Assembly: GCA_002449765.1 (NCBI GenBank)
Contig: DJXN01000001.1
Coordinates: forward strand, 8,947-72,946
Source of the DNA: Fibrobacter sp. UBA7003
GTDB lineage: Bacteria; Fibrobacterota; Fibrobacteria; Fibrobacterales; Fibrobacteraceae
DNA length: 64,000 bases
Reading direction: 5' to 3'
Shown here: piece after piece, positions 60,119 through 64,000 of the stretch
Layout: each line of letters opens with the position of its first letter
How positions within the stretch are numbered: position 1 is the stretch's first letter
The notes under the pieces: generated by a model
What the model was told of the DNA's origin: nothing
The model's input: the letters and a program-made list of their open reading frames with translations, nothing else
The model's database searches: none
Made by a program: the position numbers and the translations under genes

Positions 60119-60367
60119 ACCTTAAGGAGTCTCCAAATACAGACAGAGCTAAAATATAATCTTTTTTCGAAACCATAGATTCCGAAAAAAAGACAGATTT
60201 CAAAGTCTCTGCCTAAAAATAGCTCTTTATGGCCTTTACCGAATCAGGCCTTTACCGGAATTATGGTTTCGGGAGTAAACACAAATGCGTAAAAAGGCCG
60301 TTACATCACCGAAAATAAAATTAGTTTTATACCCGTACACCAACCACGATGGATTAGGGTCGCCTAT
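60119..60367. promoter_or_regulatory. Divergent control region between the outer-membrane operon and a GH5 gene
   Basis: 249 bp, AT-rich. Holds an inverted repeat TTTTTTCG with CGAAAAAA (60162-60190) and two exact 11-bp direct repeats GGCCTTTACCG at 60231-60241 and 60247-60257 (16-bp period). Such spacing suits a dimeric regulator. Promoters for both directions must lie here; none is clear-cut. Confidence 0.45.
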
Positions 60368-61591
60368 ATGAAAAAAATTCTTTACATCGCATTCGCTCTT
60401 TCCGCTTCGCTTTTCATGCAAGGCTGTGACGACTCGTCCAGCGCGTCTTCTGAACCGGAATCATCCTCCGCAAAGACAAGCGTGCGTTCCTCTTCGAGCG
60501 TCGAAATAGAGTCCTCGTCCGAGACAAGCGACGACCTCCCCAACTACAGCCGCGCCATCGCCGTAAACAAGGCGCTCGGCCACGGCATCAACTTCGGCAA
60601 CTCCTGGGAATCCGGCGTAGACCCGACAAAATCATGCCCTGAAGGGGAAGAGACCAACTGGTGCTTCGTCGAAGGCAAGGTCTACACCTACCTCGACGAA
60701 AACTGGAGCAACCCCATTCAGGACGAATGGTTCCAAAAGGCCAAGGACGCGGGCTTCCAGTCCATCCGCATGCCCGTCCGTTGGAACCAGACGGCACTTC
60801 ACGAGCCCCCCTACACCCTGCAGCCCGAACGCGTCGAAGGCGTGAAGCGCCATGTCAAGATTGCAAACGGCCTCGGCATGCCCGTCATCATCAACCAGCA
60901 CCACTTCAACGAACTCTACGCCAATCCCGAAAAATACATGGCCGCATTCTACGGCATCTGGGAAAACATCGCCGAGGAATTCAAGGATTTTGACAACGAC
61001 TCGCTCATCTTCGAAATCCTCAACGAATCCAGGGAAAAGTCGGACTCCTATCTCGCCCAAATGACGGACAGCGCCATCAAGATTATCCGCAAGACCAACC
61101 CCGGCCGCACCATCATGATTGACCCGGGCAACTGGGGCAAGTTCGAACAGATGGACGTGTTCGCCGACATCAAGGACAGCAACATCATCATCGACGGTCA
61201 CTACTACGAGCCCTACAACTATAGCCACCAGGGCCACAACACCGACTGCGCCAAGAAGGTTCTGTGGAAGGCGAACGACCAGGAAGCGACCCTGAAAATC
61301 GTGACCGACCTCAAGAGCTACATGAGCATGGCGAAGAAATACTTCCCCGGCAAGAACGGGACGCATATCCCGCTGAACATCGGTGAATTCGGAGCCTCCT
61401 CCAGGTGCGAAGCCTACGGCCAGGACGACGCGAACAGGGCGCTCTACATCAAGTCGATTGTCCAGGTCGCAAACCAGCTGGGCTACTCCTGGCACATCTG
61501 GGGATTCACCGGGGTCGGATTCGACATCTACAACAAGAGTACCGACGAATGGTACCCGGAAATCCTCAAGGGTCTGGGACTCGACAAGTAA
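60368..61591 (+). CDS. GH5 endoglucanase lipoprotein
   Basis: 407 aa. Lipobox ASLFMQGC with lipidated Cys ~20, a Ser-rich linker (~22-57), then a GH5 barrel: GHGINFGNSWE, IRMPVRWNQ, VIINQHHFNE, proton-donor Glu in IFEILNES, HYYEPYNYSHQ and nucleophile Glu in LNIGEFGAS; SWHIWGF supplies the late Trp. Closest to the GH5_4-type group of beta-1,4-glucanases. No CBM. Anchored at the cell surface or periplasm. Divergent from the outer-membrane operon and followed by a terminator. Confidence 0.9.
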   Translation: MKKILYIAFALSASLFMQGCDDSSSASSEPESSSAKTSVRSSSSVEIESSSETSDDLPNYSRAIAVNKALGHGINFGNSWESGVDPTKSCPEGEETNWCFVEGKVYTYLDENWSNPIQDEWFQKAKDAGFQSIRMPVRWNQTALHEPPYTLQPERVEGVKRHVKIANGLGMPVIINQHHFNELYANPEKYMAAFYGIWENIAEEFKDFDNDSLIFEILNESREKSDSYLAQMTDSAIKIIRKTNPGRTIMIDPGNWGKFEQMDVFADIKDSNIIIDGHYYEPYNYSHQGHNTDCAKKVLWKANDQEATLKIVTDLKSYMSMAKKYFPGKNGTHIPLNIGEFGASSRCEAYGQDDANRALYIKSIVQVANQLGYSWHIWGFTGVGFDIYNKSTDEWYPEILKGLGLDK

Positions 61592-61604
61592 CGGATTCCG
61601 GTAT

Positions 61605-62372
61605 TCAGGGGCGAACGAGAGAACCGCCCCAATGCTCGTCGAAAAAGGCTTGGAACAGAGGTTCCGGGCCTTTTTTTAGTTCCTCGACAACTTCGGCGAC
61701 CGGGCGGCCGCTGCGGTAGAGTTCGCGGTAGGCACGGGAGAGCGCTTCGACGCGGGAGTCGGGGAACAAATCGGGATGCAGGCGGAGCGCATGCAGGTTG
61801 AGTCCGCCGTAGCGGATGGGGTTCCCGCACGCCTTGGTGCAGGGGGGCACGTCGCGGTCCACCTTGTGCGTGCCGCCCACGAACGCGTAGGCGCCCACCT
61901 GGTTACGCTGCTGGATTCCCGTAACGCCCCCTAGGGTCGCATACTCGCCGATGCGCACGTGGCCGCCAATCTGGCAACCGTTCGCGATGACGGCGCCTTC
62001 GCGGATGTCGCAGTCGTGGGCGATATGCGAATACGCCATGACAAGAACCCTGTCCGCAATCCGGGTGCAGCCGCCGCCCTGGATGGTGCCGCGGTTGACA
62101 GTCACGTATTCGCGAAGGGTGCAGCGTTCGCCGATGCTTACGCGGGTCGGTTCGCCCGCATATTTTAAATCCTGCGGAGGAGCGCCGAGGATAGCCCCGT
62201 CAAATACGTGCGTATCCTTTCCGATGGAGACGCCTCCATACACATGCACGCGGGATTCCAGGACAACGCCCTCCCCGATTTCCACGCCGGAATCCACGAT
62301 GCACCACGGGCCGACAACGGCAGACTCGTGTATTTTTGCCTGCGGGCTTACAAATGCGGACGGGTGAATCAT
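61605..62372 (-). CDS. lpxA: Acyl-ACP:UDP-N-acetylglucosamine O-acyltransferase
   Basis: 255 aa from ATG 62372; the frame continues upstream but LpxA proteins begin at IHPSA. Left-handed beta helix of hexapeptide repeats (IHPSAFVSPQAKIHESAVVGPWCIV, GVVLESRVHVYG), catalytic His in VMAYSHIAHDC, and the C-terminal family signature DVPPCTKACGNPIRYGGLNLHALR. First step of lipid A synthesis, in the cytoplasm. Divergent from the GT2 gene with starts ~35 bp apart. Confidence 0.93.
   Translation of the reverse strand: MIHPSAFVSPQAKIHESAVVGPWCIVDSGVEIGEGVVLESRVHVYGGVSIGKDTHVFDGAILGAPPQDLKYAGEPTRVSIGERCTLREYVTVNRGTIQGGGCTRIADRVLVMAYSHIAHDCDIREGAVIANGCQIGGHVRIGEYATLGGVTGIQQRNQVGAYAFVGGTHKVDRDVPPCTKACGNPIRYGGLNLHALRLHPDLFPDSRVEALSRAYRELYRSGRPVAEVVEELKKGPEPLFQAFFDEHWGGSLVRP
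61642..61677 (+). terminator. Terminator of the GH5 gene inside the lpxA 3' end
   Basis: AAAAAGGC-TT-GGAA, loop CAGAGG, TTCC-GG-GCCTTTTT. A strong hairpin with a T tract on the plus strand, located in the last codons of the convergent lpxA. Confidence 0.75.
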
Positions 62373-62406
62373 GGCGGAGAATATAGCATTTTCTATATTT
62401 CTGCAT

Positions 62407-63510
62407 ATGGGCGGTATCATTGTCGCATGCCTCACCGCACTCTACGTGCTCCTGTTCCTATTCTTCATAATAGGGCTTGTCCGCACGCACCGCTACAGGG
62501 GGCCGAAGGCGACCCCGAGCGTCTCGGTCGTCGTGCCGATGCGAAACGAAGAGGAATTCGCGCAACGCACGCTCGAAGCCCTCGCCGAGCAGGACTACGC
62601 AGGCGAATGGGAAGTCATCTGCGTGGACGACCGCTCCACGGATTCCACGAAAGAGATTCTCGAGAAGTTCGCCACCACGCACCCGCGTTTTAGGGTGCTG
62701 TCGCTACCGCAGGACTTGCCGGTTATCGCAAGCCCCAAGAAGCGCGCCCTCGAAAGCGCGTTCAAGATTGCAAAAAACGAAGTGCTTTTGACGATGGATG
62801 CCGATTGCATCCCGCGCAAGAGCTGGATTACCGCAATGGCGGGAAGGTTCGTGGACGGAATATGCATTGTGCAGGGGCCCAAGCAGAACAACGGCAGCCG
62901 CACCATGCCGCACCTGTACCAGAAACTCGAGACGCTCGGCTACACCGCGATGGAAGCCGCCGGATTCAGCTGGGGCCACCCGATTGTAGCATCAGCCGCA
63001 TGCCTCGCCTACAAGAAGGAGCTGTTCTTCAAGGTGGGCGGCTTCGGCGACCTCATCAACCTCTCGAGCGGCGACGACGACATGCTCATCCACAAGATGA
63101 TGAAAATCCCGGGCACGAAGGTCTGTTACAACCTGGACAAGGACGCAGTGATCGAAACGGCGCCGGTGCACACCTGGAAGCAGCTTTTCAATCAGCGCGC
63201 ACGCTGGAGCAGCAACGGCACGAACTACGAGAGCAAGGCTTACGTCCTGCTGTTGACATTAATTTATACATACTACATCTGGATGTTCATCAGCCCCTGG
63301 TGCGTGGCATTCCTGGATTGTCCGTGGCAATGGTGCGCATTCAGCATCGCCCCGAAAATCGTCGTGGATTTCGTGTTCCTGATGATAGCGTCCTGGAAGC
63401 TGCATTCCAAGCGCAAGATGCTCGCCTTCTTGCCGGTAGAGATTATCCAGATTCCGATGATCGTGTTCGCCGTGCCCGCAGGCATTACCGGCATGTTCCG
63501 GTGGAAATAG
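62407..63510 (+). CDS. GT2-family membrane glycosyltransferase
   Basis: 367 aa from ATG 62407. An ATG at 62371 would add 12 residues but overlaps the lpxA start, so the inner start is preferred. N-terminal membrane helix (CLTALYVLLFLFFIIGLV), cytosolic GT-A domain with VVPMRNEEEFAQRTLEAL, VDDRSTDST, DADCIPRKS and the acceptor motif QRARWSSNG, then 2-3 C-terminal helices. Processive-type layout; substrate unknown, probably a cell-envelope glycolipid or polysaccharide. Confidence 0.87.
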   Translation: MGGIIVACLTALYVLLFLFFIIGLVRTHRYRGPKATPSVSVVVPMRNEEEFAQRTLEALAEQDYAGEWEVICVDDRSTDSTKEILEKFATTHPRFRVLSLPQDLPVIASPKKRALESAFKIAKNEVLLTMDADCIPRKSWITAMAGRFVDGICIVQGPKQNNGSRTMPHLYQKLETLGYTAMEAAGFSWGHPIVASAACLAYKKELFFKVGGFGDLINLSSGDDDMLIHKMMKIPGTKVCYNLDKDAVIETAPVHTWKQLFNQRARWSSNGTNYESKAYVLLLTLIYTYYIWMFISPWCVAFLDCPWQWCAFSIAPKIVVDFVFLMIASWKLHSKRKMLAFLPVEIIQIPMIVFAVPAGITGMFRWK

Positions 63511-64000
63511 CGGCGCGCGCCCATTCAACGGCTTCTTCGCCGTTCGTAATCTTTCCATCGAGCTGGTGCTCGAAACTCCGCTTGATGATTTCACCCATCT
63601 GCCTGCCGGGTTTCAATCCCAGGTCCAGGAGCATCTTGCCCGTAAGGTAGGGCTGCGGGGCTTTTTCGAGCAGGCCGTGTTTGGCGGCGGAATCCCACAG
63701 GGCAGCCGCGAAATCCGGAGACCGGAAATAACTTGCCGGAATGCACCTGACCAGCAGGCAAAGGAGTTTGAGTCCGTCAAGCTTCACGGCGAGGCGGCGA
63801 AGCGCGGGGATATCGCCTACGATAGCCGGGTCAAGCGTGCGAAGCGTTTCCAGGAGCGGCGGCACGACCTTCAGCAGGTGAACTTCGTTCGTGATGCGTT
63901 CCAGGAACCTGAGGGAGGTTTCGGCACTGCCGCTCAGGAGTGCTGCAAACGCGAGTTCCATCGCCTGCGCATCGGTAAGCGGAGCGGCGCCCCCCTCATT
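63485..64000 (-). CDS. CCA tRNA nucleotidyltransferase / poly(A) polymerase family, C-terminal part (runs off the window)
   Basis: The frame is open to the right edge; only the last ~171 residues are visible. The ending TGKMLLDLGLKPGRQMGEIIKRSFEHQLDGKITNGEEAVEWAR is typical for the C-terminal domain of CCA-adding enzymes ('lGlkPGp.ig.il..l.e.qldG.i.t.eeA'). The catalytic head lies outside the window. The gene overlaps the end of the convergent GT2 gene by 26 bp. Confidence 0.75.
   Translation of the reverse strand, partial: NEGGAAPLTDAQAMELAFAALLSGSAETSLRFLERITNEVHLLKVVPPLLETLRTLDPAIVGDIPALRRLAVKLDGLKLLCLLVRCIPASYFRSPDFAAALWDSAAKHGLLEKAPQPYLTGKMLLDLGLKPGRQMGEIIKRSFEHQLDGKITNGEEAVEWARAAISTGTCR

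Noticed and set aside
1..64000. tRNA or rRNA genes
   Set aside because: No tRNA- or rRNA-like sequence was noticed by eye in the intergenic regions; a tRNAscan run would be needed to exclude them.

Overview
The window comes from a Gram-negative, cellulose-degrading bacterium of the Fibrobacter type. The evidence is a set of secreted and lipoprotein GH5 and GH8 endoglucanases with serine-rich linkers, type IX-like C-terminal sorting tails, a run of large outer-membrane barrels whose last residue is Phe, complete LPS-export genes (lptC-lptA-lptB), lpxA, and the lptB-rpoN / hpf-hprK gene order. Core genes are GC-rich with strong codon bias. The left ~6 kb is clearly AT-rich and looks acquired.

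Layout. 1-9.2 kb is a defence-type island: a C5-cytosine methyltransferase, a protein with GHKL ATPase modules at both ends, a receiver-domain protein with a HEPN-type RN-x3-H motif, an McrB-like AAA+ protein and a LlaJI/McrC-like PD-(D/E)XK subunit, all on one strand and nearly contiguous. 9.2-14.2 kb is an accessory array: a nearly identical promoter plus ~190-nt structured RNA occurs in two full copies and in fragments, between DUF1016 (YhcG), ORF6N and AlbA_2/Schlafen genes, an orphan antitoxin-like gene and gene scraps. Palindromes with a fixed centre and changing arms recur both between genes and inside coding sequence. 14.2-15.6 kb holds two related exported proteins.

15.8-26.4 kb is core: indolepyruvate:ferredoxin oxidoreductase (iorAB), envelope polysaccharide genes (GT4, CDP-glycerol transferase family, flippase), lptC-lptA-lptB and rpoN. 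26.4-34.5 kb is a seven-gene minus-strand operon of unassigned function (SPFH protein with zinc ribbons, two membrane proteins, two coiled-coil paralogues, a bactofilin-like protein, a zinc-ribbon protein with two L7/L12-like domains). It sits exactly between rpoN and hpf, which are normally neighbours. 34.8-43.2 kb carries hpf-hprK-mlaD, a DksA-like gene, a serine hydrolase, NUDIX, DUF1653, purF and two envelope proteins.

43.2-61.6 kb is the cellulose section: a GH5-GH8 operon, a GH8 lipoprotein, a secreted protein, then a seven-gene outer-membrane block (GH18-like pseudoenzyme, lipoprotein, three barrels, jelly-roll-like protein), and a divergent GH5 lipoprotein. The right end has lpxA, a GT2 membrane glycosyltransferase and the 3' part of a probable CCA-adding enzyme gene.

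Best candidates for undescribed biology: the methyltransferase/GHKL/REC-HEPN/McrBC operon; the RNA-plus-palindrome array at 9.2-14.2 kb; and the SPFH/zinc-ribbon/bactofilin operon inserted between rpoN and hpf. All functional statements are by motif recognition only; no database search was run.
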